From NCBI RefSeq assembly GCF_034521165.1, contig NZ_JAXHMV010000008.1, forward strand, positions 682,001 to 746,000: a DNA stretch of 64,000 nt, written 5' to 3'. A program made the translations under genes and the position numbers. The notes beneath the pieces are model-generated. The model was not told the origin of the DNA and ran no database searches. It saw nothing but the letters and a program-made list of their open reading frames with translations. Origin of the DNA: Thiohalophilus sp. (GTDB lineage Bacteria; Pseudomonadota; Gammaproteobacteria; UBA6429; Thiohalophilaceae). Shown piece after piece: positions 26,535 to 35,480 of this stretch (position 1 is its first letter; each line of letters opens with the position of its first letter).

Positions 26535-27626
26535 ATGGGATTCAAGTGCGGTATTGTCGGTCTGCCCAACGTTGGCAAGTCGACGTTGTTCAATGCGCTG
26601 ACCAAGGCGGGGATTCAGGCGGAGAATTATCCGTTTTGCACCATTGAACCCAATGTGGGTGTGGTACCGGTGCCGGATCCCCGCTTGAACAAGCTGGCGG
26701 AGATCGTCAAGCCGCAAAAAGTCCTGCCGGCGACCATGGAGTTTGTCGACATCGCCGGCCTGGTGGAAGGCGCCTCCAAGGGCGAGGGGCTGGGCAACCA
26801 GTTTCTGGCCAATATCCGCGAGACCGAAGCCATTGCTCACGTGGTGCGCTGCTTCGAAAACGACGACGTGGTGCATGTCGCCGGCAAGGTGGATCCGATC
26901 AGCGATATCGAGATCATCAACACTGAACTGGCGCTGGCTGATATGGAGTCGGTGGAAAAGGCCCTGAACCGCCTGGGCAAGATGGCCAAGTCCGGTGACA
27001 AGGAGGCCAAAGCAAAAGTCGCGGTCCTCGAGAAAGTCAAAGCCGCGCTGGATGAAGGCCGACCGGTGCGGGCGCTGGATCTGGATGAGGAGCAAAAGAA
27101 ACTGATCCGCGATCTGTTCCTGCTGACCATCAAGCCGGCCATGTACATCGCCAACGTCAACGACGACGGTTTCGAAAACAATCCCCTGCTGGACAAGGTC
27201 CGTGAGTACGCGGCGGGTGAAGGGGCGCCCGTGGTACCGGTCTGTGCCGCGATCGAGGCGGAGATTGCCGAACTGGACGAGGCGGAGATGGCGGATTTTC
27301 TCGGTGAGATGGGGCTCGAAGAGCCGGGGCTGAATCGCGTCATCCGGGCCGGCTTTGAACTGCTGGGCTTGCAGACCTATTTCACGGCGGGCGAGAAGGA
27401 AGTGCGCGCCTGGACCGTCCCGATCGGCGCCACCGCCCCGCAGGCCGCCGGCGTGATCCATACCGACTTTCAGAAAGGCTTCATCCGCGCCGAAGTCACC
27501 AGCTACGACGATTTCGTCAAATACAATGGCGAAGCCGGGGCCAAGGAAGCCGGCCGGCTGCGCCTGGAAGGCAAGGAATACATCGTTCAGGACGGGGACG
27601 TGATGCACTTTCGCTTCAATGTCTGA
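26535..27626 (+). CDS. ychF: Ribosome-binding ATPase/GTPase YchF (Obg family)
   Basis: 363 residues. P-loop GLPNVGKSTLFNALTKA at the N-terminus, switch region DIAGLVEGASKGEGLGNQFL, and the C-terminal TGS domain with VRAWTVPIGATAPQAAGVIHTDFQKGF. It is an OLA1-like nucleotide hydrolase that binds ribosomes. The pth-ychF pairing is conserved. The spacer before it (26377-26534) carries AT-rich words (AAATTCAAAATT) that recur near 53910. Confidence 0.96.
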   Translation: MGFKCGIVGLPNVGKSTLFNALTKAGIQAENYPFCTIEPNVGVVPVPDPRLNKLAEIVKPQKVLPATMEFVDIAGLVEGASKGEGLGNQFLANIRETEAIAHVVRCFENDDVVHVAGKVDPISDIEIINTELALADMESVEKALNRLGKMAKSGDKEAKAKVAVLEKVKAALDEGRPVRALDLDEEQKKLIRDLFLLTIKPAMYIANVNDDGFENNPLLDKVREYAAGEGAPVVPVCAAIEAEIAELDEAEMADFLGEMGLEEPGLNRVIRAGFELLGLQTYFTAGEKEVRAWTVPIGATAPQAAGVIHTDFQKGFIRAEVTSYDDFVKYNGEAGAKEAGRLRLEGKEYIVQDGDVMHFRFNV

Positions 27627-27763
27627 AGCTGGCAACTGACTGATTTTATTTGAAGATTTTGAGCCGGAGAGGCATCAGGCGGGCATGGCTGGCTTGACAT
27701 CCCGGCCACAAATGCCGACAATGCGCGGCTCCTGTGGGGCCCGTCCGGGCCAGCAAGATATAT

Positions 27764-27840
27764 GGCTACGTAGCTCAGCTGGTTAGAGCACATCACTCAT
27801 AATGATGGGGTCCCCTGTTCGAATCAGGGCGTAGCCACCA
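27764..27840 (+). tRNA. tRNA-Met, elongator (anticodon CAU)
   Basis: The acceptor GGCTACG pairs with CGTAGCC, with encoded ACCA. The anticodon loop is in ATCACTCATAATGAT, and the T loop is TGTTCGAATCA. The first base pair G-C, unlike initiator tRNA, supports the elongator type. It is very close to E. coli metT. Confidence 0.95.
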
Positions 27841-28772
27841 TTCTATCCAGTAACTAGGCTCTAGGTGCCAGGTTCTAGTAACTGCCTGGCGTACCTACAT
27901 CCAGTACACATTCCAAATCCCGTCCAATGTTCGTATTCCCTGTGGTAGGCCGGACATAGCAACGCGGTGTCCGGCAATCGGCGGTGTTGCCCGATACCGC
28001 TTCGCTTTATCGGGCCTACGACCCCCTGAATTCTTCGCTGCCTGACCAGCAGGGTCGAGTGACGATAAAGGCGGAAAAGCCTTCACCGCGAAGACGCGAA
28101 GCCACGAAGGTTTAATGGATTTGTCACTTCATGTTCTTCGTGCCTTCGTGGTGAGCTCTTTATCCCTGATTTGAGCGGTGTCCGAGAATCATGAAATACG
28201 CCGGATTTGAGCCAGTGGTAGGCCGGACATAGCAACGCGGTGTCCGGCAATCGGTGGTGTTGCCCGATGCCACTTCGCTTTATCGGGCCTATGCCTTTCT
28301 CTGAACACTTCCAATCTACCAGCGATTCAATACTCTGTTTTTCAGTGCGGGTCGGTGTGTTCGAGATTTCGGTGGTTATCCCTGTTTGGGACTGGCGTTC
28401 TGTAATCTGAGGAAAAAAGCACTTCTCTCGCAGAGACGCCACGGCGCAGAGAAACTTAACGCGTTTATTCTCCGCGTACTCTGCGTCTCTGTAAGAGTGT
28501 TCCAGCCGGGTAGAAGGTATCTTGCGTACCATCATTTCGACCAGGATAACGAGGCGTGAAACGTACCTTGTCCCTGATACAGCCCCCTCCGGGAGCTTTC
28601 ATCATACTACCCGCGTTGCGGGTAGTATTTGATTTTGGCCTGGCCGGAAAGTAGCAGATAAACAAGCATTGATAGACAATGCGTTGTCATGAACAGTGCA
28701 AGGCTATACAGTTATCATTTGTGAAGTTTTGTGCAAAGATAACGGTTATACAAAAGCGGGGAGAATTTCGAT
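27841..28772. other. Repeat-rich spacer
   Basis: About 930 bp without a gene. It holds two copies of a BIME-like repeat (27941-28023 and 28211-28293), each reading GTAGGCCGGACATAGCAACG, GTGTCCGGCAATCGG and CTTTATCGGGCCTA. It also holds two dispersed words seen elsewhere (CGCGAAGACGCGAAGCCACG near 28086, CGCAGAGACGCCACGGCGCAG near 28430) and the hairpin terminator at 28604. Short reading frames here follow the repeats and lack coding character. Confidence 0.6.
28604..28640. terminator. Perfect 11-bp hairpin with T-rich tail
   Basis: ATACTACCCGC (28604-28614), loop GTT, GCGGGTAGTAT (28618-28628), then TTGATTTT. It lies between the repeat spacer and phzF; the gene it terminates is not evident. 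Confidence 0.6.
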
Positions 28773-29657
28773 ATGCCACAACATTTTTATATTGTGGATG
28801 TATTTGCCGAACAGCCTTATGCAGGCAATCAGCTGGCGGTAGTGGTCAGTGATGAGTTGCCGACTAGCGAGACCATGCAGCGGGTCGCCGCGGAGACGAA
28901 TTACTCTGAAACAACCTTTGTCAGTCCTGGATTGAACGACAACGGAAGCTATACGGTGCGGATTTTTACTCCGGCACGGGAAATTGACTTTGCCGGACAC
29001 CCGGTTCTGGGAACGGCCTGGGTGCTGAAACAATATGTTATGGCAAATGCTGCAATAGAAGTACCTCTTGAGCTGTCAATCGGGACAGTGACAGTGACAT
29101 TTAAGACGAGTGAATCAGGTGATGAGATTGCCTGGTTCAGGGCGCCATCCATGTCACTTGGCAAGTCCGTTAACACCGAACAGATGGCGGCGGCCCTTGG
29201 TCTGGCTCCGCAGGACATCGATGATACAACGCCAATCCAGCAGGTTTCTGCCGGTACCTCGGCCATGATTGTCCCGCTGCGGGATTTTTCGGCCCTGCAG
29301 CGAGCCAGGCTGAACCTTGAGGCGTACGCGCCGTTGGCTGCACAGGGCTTTCCACCTCTGACATATCTGTTTTGCAGCGAGACGCAGGATCCCGATAGTG
29401 ATTTGTCTGTGCGTTTTTTCTTCGAGGCACATGGCGTACGTGAGGATCCCGCAACGGGCAATGGGGCCGCTTTTCTCGGCGCTTATCTGCTGGAGCATAA
29501 AACAGGCAGTGGCGGGCAGTTTTCATTACGCATCGAGCAGGGGCACGCACTCCAGCGTCCCTCACGAATCCTGTTAAAAGGGCAAAAAAAGGCCAACGCC
29601 GATATCGTATTCGTTGGTGGGCAGGTGATTCCTGTGATAGAGGGCAGGTTACTCTAA
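28773..29657 (+). CDS. PhzF family isomerase/epimerase
   Basis: 294 residues with the PhzF fold signatures. The N-terminal FYIVDVFAEQPYAGNQLAVV is followed by YSETTFV, whose Glu is the catalytic residue in PhzF (Glu45). Further blocks are FAGHPVLGTA, ARSGT-like VSAGTSAMIV, and GVREDPATGNGAAFLG in the second half. Family members are isomerases such as DHHA isomerase, but most have unknown substrates. It stands alone, with no phenazine genes nearby. The promoter is not obvious. Confidence 0.88.
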   Translation: MPQHFYIVDVFAEQPYAGNQLAVVVSDELPTSETMQRVAAETNYSETTFVSPGLNDNGSYTVRIFTPAREIDFAGHPVLGTAWVLKQYVMANAAIEVPLELSIGTVTVTFKTSESGDEIAWFRAPSMSLGKSVNTEQMAAALGLAPQDIDDTTPIQQVSAGTSAMIVPLRDFSALQRARLNLEAYAPLAAQGFPPLTYLFCSETQDPDSDLSVRFFFEAHGVREDPATGNGAAFLGAYLLEHKTGSGGQFSLRIEQGHALQRPSRILLKGQKKANADIVFVGGQVIPVIEGRLL

Positions 29658-29764
29658 TTGCTAATTTACTGATTTACTGGTACTTATTCATTTACCTGAT
29701 ATTATTGCCGGTTTTCGGCAACAGCAATTGATTTGCGCCTCTATAACAAATCCCTATAGCCAGA

Positions 29765-29807
29765 ATCGAAATAAAATCTTGGACTGCTTCGGTGCCCTGC
29801 GAGATAG
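29765..29807 (+). promoter_or_regulatory. Regulon promoter 1 (glcF): ATCGAAATAAAATCTTGG, N17 box
   Basis: ATCG at 29765, TTGGAC at 29779-29784, 17 bases, then AGATAG at 29802-29807. CCTATAG lies just upstream. The ATCG-to-TTGG distance (14) and TTGG-hexamer gap (17) are identical to those at 32441, 35161 and 37653. The predicted start is near 29815, about 60 bp before glcF. Confidence 0.75.
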
Positions 29808-29876
29808 TTTAAACAGGTGAAACCAACAGTGCGCGGTATGGCCGTGCCTGGTTAGCAGGATATCGGGAGGTTCTCG

Positions 29877-31175
29877 ATGAAAGTCGAGCTGGCTGAAGCA
29901 TATAAGAAGACCGAACTGGGGCAGGAAGCGGAATCGTTGCTGATGCCCTGTGTACAGTGCGGTCAGTGTACATTTACCTGTCCGACATTCCGGCTGACGA
30001 ATGATGAATGGGATGGGCCGAGAGGCCGTATTTATCTCATCAAACAGTTTCTGGAAGGCAAGGAACCAGGACTGGATTTACTGCCACCCGCCTATACGCT
30101 GAAAACCCTCGAAGGTCGAACGCTGGAACAAAATCTGCAACTGCATCTTGATCGCTGCCTGACCTGCCGTTCCTGTGAAACCAGTTGCCCTCAAGACGTG
30201 CATTACGGGCGATTGCTGGACATCGGCCGGGAACTGGTGGAAAAAGAGGTGCCAAGGCCGTTCAAGGAGCGCCTCATGCGGCGGATGTTGCGGTCGGTTG
30301 TCGCGCATCGTCGCGGGTTCAGTACGCTGCTGCGACTTGGGCAGACATTTCGGCGGATCCTGCCTGGCGAGTTGCGCAGTATGGTCCCCGAACAACGCAA
30401 AGCGGGTTTCTGGCCCAGGCAGGAGCGTCCTCGCAAGATGCTGATTTGGCAGGGCTGTGTGCAGCCGGCGCTGGCGCCGGATATCAATGCCGCCGCGGCA
30501 CGTGTCCTGGACAGGTTTGGTATTGAGTTGATACCGACGGCAGAGGGGTGTTGCGGTGCTTTGAGTCAGCACATGGCTGAAACAGAAGAAGCGCGTGATT
30601 TCATGCGCAAGAATATTGATGCGATATGGCCGCACATTGAACAGGGCGCAGAGGCTATCGTCCTGACAGCCAGTGGATGCGGGATGCAATTCAGGGAATA
30701 TGGTGAATTACTGAAAGATGATCCCCTGTATCGCGAAAAAGCCCGTCGGATTTCCATGCTGACACGGGATATTGCGGAAGTCGTTGGTGAGGAGTGGGAC
30801 AGTAAAGCTTCCACCGGTTCATCTGACAAGCCCGAAAAACCAGTACGAAGAATCGCCTTTCAATCGTCCTGCAGCCTGCAGCATGGTGAAAAGCTGAACG
30901 GCGTTACCGAGAAATTGCTCAAGCAGGCCGGTTTTAAACTGGTGCCAGTTAGCTATCCGTTTATGTGCTGTGGCGCGGCAGGCACCTACTCCATATTGCA
31001 ACGTGCCTTTTCCAAATCCTTACGTGCCATGAAGCTGAAAAGCTTGTTGGCAAGTCGTCCTGAAACTATTGCCACAGCCAATATCGGGTGTTTGACACAT
31101 CTTTCCGCCGTGTCACCAATACCGGTTCGCCACTGGATCGAGCTTGTGGACGAAAAACTGGAAAATAAACAATAA
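29877..31175 (+). CDS. glcF: GlcF-like iron-sulfur protein (glycolate oxidase subunit type)
   Basis: 432 residues. Two 4Fe-4S motifs: Cys25/28/31/35 in PCVQCGQCTFTCP and Cys94/97/100/104 in CLTCRSCETSCP. Two CCG domains follow (GCCGALSQHMAETEEA with SGCGMQF, and FMCCGAAGTYSI). This is the GlcF architecture: it passes electrons from the GlcD/GlcE flavoproteins of glycolate oxidase to the quinone pool. No glcD or glcE is in the window. The shared promoter places it with the scn and cyn genes. The ribosome site CGGGAGG is at 29864-29870. It may serve glycolate clearance in an autotroph or an unknown flavoprotein partner. Confidence 0.85.
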   Translation: MKVELAEAYKKTELGQEAESLLMPCVQCGQCTFTCPTFRLTNDEWDGPRGRIYLIKQFLEGKEPGLDLLPPAYTLKTLEGRTLEQNLQLHLDRCLTCRSCETSCPQDVHYGRLLDIGRELVEKEVPRPFKERLMRRMLRSVVAHRRGFSTLLRLGQTFRRILPGELRSMVPEQRKAGFWPRQERPRKMLIWQGCVQPALAPDINAAAARVLDRFGIELIPTAEGCCGALSQHMAETEEARDFMRKNIDAIWPHIEQGAEAIVLTASGCGMQFREYGELLKDDPLYREKARRISMLTRDIAEVVGEEWDSKASTGSSDKPEKPVRRIAFQSSCSLQHGEKLNGVTEKLLKQAGFKLVPVSYPFMCCGAAGTYSILQRAFSKSLRAMKLKSLLASRPETIATANIGCLTHLSAVSPIPVRHWIELVDEKLENKQ

Positions 31176-31189
31176 AATCAGTCTCCAGT

Positions 31190-32326
31190 ATGATGCATAT
31201 TAAAAGACCATTGGTTGTGGCAATGCTTGCTGGTAGTTTCTCGGCAGGAGTTTTGGCTGACGAGCCACAAGTCAGGCATGGCGTAATTCAGGAGCAAAAG
31301 TCGGGGATTGAAGTCCAGGCGGGTGCCACATTTACATTTCAGACAAGTAACGATTCACGTCTGGAAGACGAAGGATTGTTGTCCGTTGACTTGACGGCCG
31401 AAGTGCCGATGGGGCCGGGCAAATTACTGACATATGTGGAAGGAAATATCAGTCCCAGGGAGGGAGGAGTCAGTTCATTGGTTGAGGAAGTCAATGGCGA
31501 TGCAGGATCAGCACTGGACGGCCAGGGAAAAGGGCGTCTGCAGGTATCCGAAATACACTATACACAACGAATCGGTCAAAATATTTTAACCGTCGGGCTT
31601 CTCGATCCGGACTGCAGGCTGGACAACAGCGAAATTGCCAATGATGAAACATCTCAGTTTCTGGGTAATGCATTTGTTAATAATCCAACCATCGCTTTCC
31701 CGGATTATACCCTGGGCGGGTGCATGCATGTACATCAAGGCCTGGCACCTTACGGACTGAATCTCCTTGTCACTGGTTCGCATGGAATGGCTGATAATCC
31801 GGGAAGATCCTATTCAGAGTTAGTCGACGTGGGGGCCAAGGGTAAGGGCGTATTTGCCGGGGTGGAGCTGTATCGCCAAACCGCATACGGCATATGGCGG
31901 CTTGGGTTTTGGCAAAATACGGCTGACAATGACTATGTGGATGGTTCCGGACAAGTTGACGATAATTCAGGCATTTACCTCAGCGGGGATTATATTCGTG
32001 ATAATTATGGGCTGAATTTCCGTCTGGGAATTGCGAACGAAGATGTTTCGGAAGCAACATCGTTTGCAAGTATGGCATTTGAGAAACATCTGGGAGATGC
32101 CACTTTGGGTATTGCAGCAGGTTATACCGGTGTATCTGATGAGGTGGTTAATACAAAGGGCGATATAACGCAGTCGGAAGTCTATTACAGGTTTGGGTTG
32201 AGCAATGCACTTGCACTCACTCCATCAGTGCAGTGGCTGAAAAACAGTGGATTCGATACCATTGACAGTCCTGTTGACAATGAACTGGTCGTATATAGTC
32301 TTCGAATCAGCATGATTTTTGAGTAG
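31190..32326 (+). CDS. Outer-membrane porin, OprB-like
   Basis: 378 residues with a signal peptide ending SAGVLADEP. The body is a string of amphipathic strands ending with the aromatic outer-membrane signature (VVYSLRISMIFE, final Phe-Glu). The segment GLLDPDCRLDNSEIANDETSQFLGNAF resembles the carbohydrate-selective porin (OprB) region. It is 15 bp after glcF, so co-transcribed and under the same regulon promoter. It probably lets small anions or organic acids through the outer membrane; the substrate is unknown. Confidence 0.7.
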   Translation: MMHIKRPLVVAMLAGSFSAGVLADEPQVRHGVIQEQKSGIEVQAGATFTFQTSNDSRLEDEGLLSVDLTAEVPMGPGKLLTYVEGNISPREGGVSSLVEEVNGDAGSALDGQGKGRLQVSEIHYTQRIGQNILTVGLLDPDCRLDNSEIANDETSQFLGNAFVNNPTIAFPDYTLGGCMHVHQGLAPYGLNLLVTGSHGMADNPGRSYSELVDVGAKGKGVFAGVELYRQTAYGIWRLGFWQNTADNDYVDGSGQVDDNSGIYLSGDYIRDNYGLNFRLGIANEDVSEATSFASMAFEKHLGDATLGIAAGYTGVSDEVVNTKGDITQSEVYYRFGLSNALALTPSVQWLKNSGFDTIDSPVDNELVVYSLRISMIFE

Positions 32327-32426
32327 CTTTAATATCTCCATAGTCAAATGCCTGTGAAATAGTGCCTCGCATGGTTTGTATGAGCACAAGCATATTATAA
32401 TTTTATTATCAACAAGGCATAGCAAA

Positions 32427-32483
32427 TTCCTATAAGTCCTATCGGAATTAAGTCTTGGTAAAAAAAAGAGCTTTCATACATAG
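32427..32483 (+). promoter_or_regulatory. Regulon promoter 2 (porin) with LysR-type dyad
   Basis: The dyad TTCCTATA-N5-TATCGGAA (32427-32447, one mismatch) overlaps the core ATCGGAATTAAGTCTTGG (32441-32458). TTGGTA is at 32455-32460, then 17 bases, then ACATAG at 32478-32483. The dyad is a good LysR-family operator candidate. The predicted leader to the porin ATG is about 245 nt. The rest of the spacer 32327-32734 shows nothing else. Confidence 0.75.
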
Positions 32484-32734
32484 TTGCTCCTGACAGCCGC
32501 AGGTGTATGTCAATTGGACGTAATTTGTATTCTGTTTACGCGTCAGTTATGTGCGACTGTTTATTGATGTTGCTAACTATATAAATTATATGACTATCAG
32601 AGACTTCAGGGTATATATCGATGTAAATATTCTAGTTTGTTTCAGAAATGTCGTTGCGAAGTATTCTGTTTTCTGGAAAAGAAAATAATCTGCCTTCAAG
32701 TCGGATAGCATAAGAATAATCATGGGAGTTAACT

Positions 32735-33937
32735 ATGAAAACTAAAGTCTCAATAGCATTGTTATCCACCGCAATGTGTTTCGACGTTTCTCTTGCGGCG
32801 GACAATATCACTGACGCAATAACGAGCGGGAAGTCGAGTGTTGATATGCGTCTGCGTTATGAGTCCGTTGAACAAGATAATAGTCTCCAGGATGCGTCGG
32901 CAATGACGTTAAGGAGTCGTATCAGCTACGCAACAGGTGAATATAAAGGTTTTTCTGCAACGCTTGGCATGGAAGATGTCAGAATTGTTGGTGGTGAAGA
33001 CGAATATTCTATGCCATTAACAGGCTTCAATCCCGGCGTGTATTCAGTAATTGCGGACCCGGAAGTGACTGAAGTGGATCAGGGTTTTATCAAATATTCT
33101 TCAGGTATGACCGAGGTCAAATATGGCCGCCAGGTAATTACATATGATAACCAGCGGTTCGTTGGTCATGTTGGGTGGCGACAGGACAGACAGACATATG
33201 ACGGCCTCAGAGTCTCTGTCTCACCGGCGGACAATCTTAAAGTCGATTATTCATATATCTCTAAACGCAATCGGATTTTTGCCGAGGCCGTCGATGTAGA
33301 TTCGAAGGATAATCTTCTGAATGTTTCATACAAATCCTCCTTCGGGACGTTAAGCGGTTATGCATACCTGCTGGAGATTGATAACAATACTAATAATGCA
33401 CTGGATACCTATGGTCTGCGTCTTATCGGCAGCACCGGTGCGAACGATCAGTATTCTTATAGTCTGGAGTATGCTTCTCAGGAGTCTGAATCAGGAGCGA
33501 CCAAGAGCGATGCTGACTATATTCTGGCCGAAGGTGCGATGAAATTCTCGGGGATGACAGCCAAGCTGGGTTATGAACTCCTGGGTTCGGATGATGGTAC
33601 ATATGGTTTTTCGACGCCTCTGGCGACTGTGCATCTCTTCAACGGCTGGACTGACCAGTTCTTAGCGACTCCTAATCAGGGGCTGGTTGATCTATATGTC
33701 AGTCTGGGCGGCAAGTTTGCCGGTGGTAAATGGCTTGCTGTTTATCATGACTTCAGTGCTGACGAATCCACAGCAACAATTGATGACCTCGGCGATGAAA
33801 TTAATATTCTGTATGCCAGAAAGTTCGGGAAAGTCTATACCGGGGGTATCAAGTATGGTTCGTATTCCGCCGGTGACGCCGCGGCTGGCAAAGTTGATAC
33901 TGATAAGTTGTGGGTATGGGGGGAAATGAAGTTCTGA
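32735..33937 (+). CDS. Outer-membrane porin (alginate-export/OprD-like barrel)
   Basis: 400 residues. Signal peptide MKTKVSIALLSTAMCFDVSLAA, then a barrel with early blocks SVDMRLRYESVEQ and MTLRSRISYATGEYKGFSATL. The central block VKYGRQVITYDNQRFVGHVGWRQDRQ is typical of the alginate-export/porin group. The terminal strand ends WVWGEMKF. It stands alone behind regulon promoter 2. Together with the OprB-like gene it gives the regulon two outer-membrane pores, plausibly for thiocyanate, cyanate or organic acids. A double hairpin follows. Confidence 0.75.
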   Translation: MKTKVSIALLSTAMCFDVSLAADNITDAITSGKSSVDMRLRYESVEQDNSLQDASAMTLRSRISYATGEYKGFSATLGMEDVRIVGGEDEYSMPLTGFNPGVYSVIADPEVTEVDQGFIKYSSGMTEVKYGRQVITYDNQRFVGHVGWRQDRQTYDGLRVSVSPADNLKVDYSYISKRNRIFAEAVDVDSKDNLLNVSYKSSFGTLSGYAYLLEIDNNTNNALDTYGLRLIGSTGANDQYSYSLEYASQESESGATKSDADYILAEGAMKFSGMTAKLGYELLGSDDGTYGFSTPLATVHLFNGWTDQFLATPNQGLVDLYVSLGGKFAGGKWLAVYHDFSADESTATIDDLGDEINILYARKFGKVYTGGIKYGSYSAGDAAAGKVDTDKLWVWGEMKF

Positions 33938-33960
33938 TTCGTGCTTAGTCAGAAAAGGCG

Positions 33961-34055
33961 GCGACAAATATTTTGAAGTGGTATTTGTCGCAAAGTTCTC
34001 CTCTTGAGTCGGTGACAAATATTCTGGCAAGTGATATTTGTCCCGACATTTTTTT
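33961..34055. terminator. Two tandem hairpins between convergent porin and cynR-like genes
   Basis: GCGACAAATA...TATTTGTCGC (33961-33991) and GACAAATAT...ATATTTGTC (34014-34042) are near-copies of each other. The second is followed by CCGACATTTTTTTATTTT. They can stop transcription from both sides. Confidence 0.75.
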
Positions 34056-34090
34056 ATTTTCTAACTCTGTAATTGTTCCTCTTGATTGAG

Positions 34091-35140
34091 TTACACGATA
34101 TCGGTTTCGATGTCTTCAAGTGGGGTGTCAGCTCCATCTATACTGACATCAGGAGGAAATTTCTCTTCATCTTCAGCACAGGCGTCGGTCAGTGGACAGG
34201 GACGCAGGCGATGACTGGGATGAAGTTCGCAGCGTGTGGCCGACCATTCGCCAGCCAGTTCCTCGAAAGCCAGGCAGGCGGGACTTTTATTAATATCCTT
34301 ACGATATATAAGACTGATTGTATGATGTGGCAACTCAGGTAGCAGGGAGAGTGAGTAGAGGCCGTGCTGATGACATGCGATTGTGTCTGGCAGAATAGTG
34401 GCGATCTTTCCCAGCCGTACCATCTCAATAATCACACTCAGAGACGTAGCTTCCACGGCGATATGCGGGGATATGCCCTGTTCAAGACAATAGTGGTCAA
34501 TATGCGAGCGCAGGGCGTAATTGGTATTGAACAGGACTAAAGGTTCCTCTTCAAGTGCGTGTTTACTGATCGGACCCTTTTGTCCGGCCAGGGGGTGATT
34601 TTTACCGAATACGAGACTGAGTGTTTCACTAAATAAGGTTTCACTGTCCGTTATTCCAGGATATCCCTCGGTCGTGAGCGTGCTGCTAAGCGCGATTCCG
34701 ATATCAACATGATCGCCAACCAGAGCATCTTTCATGTCATTTTGTGGCATTTCGAGTGTGGTTACTGTGATACCGGGGTAAAGCGTATTGAAGTTAACCA
34801 GCAGGGGAATAGCCAGATAATCAGTAATGGGAGTCATGGCAATACGCAGGCTGCCGCGGCTCAGATCTTTGAGTTCATGAATAGCCCGTTTGGCCGCATC
34901 CAGCTCTTTCAAAGCACGACGCGCATGGTGCAAATATACCTCGCCCGCCGGGGTTAGACGAACACTGCGGCCAGAACGGTCGAGCAACTGGATATTTAAC
35001 AGGTCTTCCAGTTGCTTGATTTGCTGAGATAAAGACGGCTGAGAGACATACAGCGCTTCTGCGGCGCGAGTGAAACTCTGATGCTCGGCGACGGCAAGAA
35101 GATAGTGGACGGAGCGGGGAAAAATGTTGTTACGAGCCAT
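34091..35140 (-). CDS. cynR: LysR-family regulator, CynR-like
   Basis: 349 residues. The N-terminal winged HTH has VHYLLAVAEHQSFTRAAEAL and VSQPSLSQQIKQLEDLL, very close to E. coli CynR (VAEHGSFTRAAS, VSQPALSQQIRQLEE). Further matches run through AGEVYLHHARRALKELDAAKRAIHEL, RGSLRIAMTPI and HIDHYC in the ligand domain. CynR activates the cyanase operon in response to cyanate. This protein carries a C-terminal extension of roughly 50 residues, rich in Asp/Glu and with Cys, absent from E. coli CynR (299 aa). It is divergent from hupE-cynS and likely binds the dyads of the four regulon promoters; thiocyanate or cyanate is the probable signal. Confidence 0.85.
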   Translation of the reverse strand: MARNNIFPRSVHYLLAVAEHQSFTRAAEALYVSQPSLSQQIKQLEDLLNIQLLDRSGRSVRLTPAGEVYLHHARRALKELDAAKRAIHELKDLSRGSLRIAMTPITDYLAIPLLVNFNTLYPGITVTTLEMPQNDMKDALVGDHVDIGIALSSTLTTEGYPGITDSETLFSETLSLVFGKNHPLAGQKGPISKHALEEEPLVLFNTNYALRSHIDHYCLEQGISPHIAVEATSLSVIIEMVRLGKIATILPDTIACHQHGLYSLSLLPELPHHTISLIYRKDINKSPACLAFEELAGEWSATRCELHPSHRLRPCPLTDACAEDEEKFPPDVSIDGADTPLEDIETDIV

Positions 35141-35145
35141 AACAT

Positions 35146-35203
35146 ACTCCTATAGGGCTCATCGGAATTAAATCTTGGAAAACTATCATCGCATCGTACA
35201 TAG
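35146..35203 (+). promoter_or_regulatory. Regulon promoter 3 (hupE-cynS), divergent from cynR
   Basis: CTCCTATA-N5-CATCGGAA leads into the core ATCGGAATTAAATCTTGG (35161-35178). TTGGAA is at 35175-35180, then 17 bases, then ACATAG at 35198-35203. It starts a few bases from the cynR start codon, the standard place for a LysR operator serving both directions. The leader before hupE is about 270 nt. Confidence 0.8.
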
Positions 35204-35480
35204 TCAGTTGCAAGGAAGAGTTCTGTAGACCGCGTTGCGAGCTTGAATTTAGGCATTGATGCAAAAACCGGTCAAACAAACTCCAATTTAAACAGATTAG
35301 AAAACTTTAATATAAGTACGGCCTGATATTCAGGCGCAGGCAGGAGCGGAAAATATCAACAGGTGGTAAGCCGAAGATAATTAATTTCACTTGGTTTCAA
35401 ACAGTGATTGAGAAACTGAATGAATTACACCGCTTAAATGATCTCGGGTAACAAAGAAGTAAACTGTGAGGGAAATTGTT

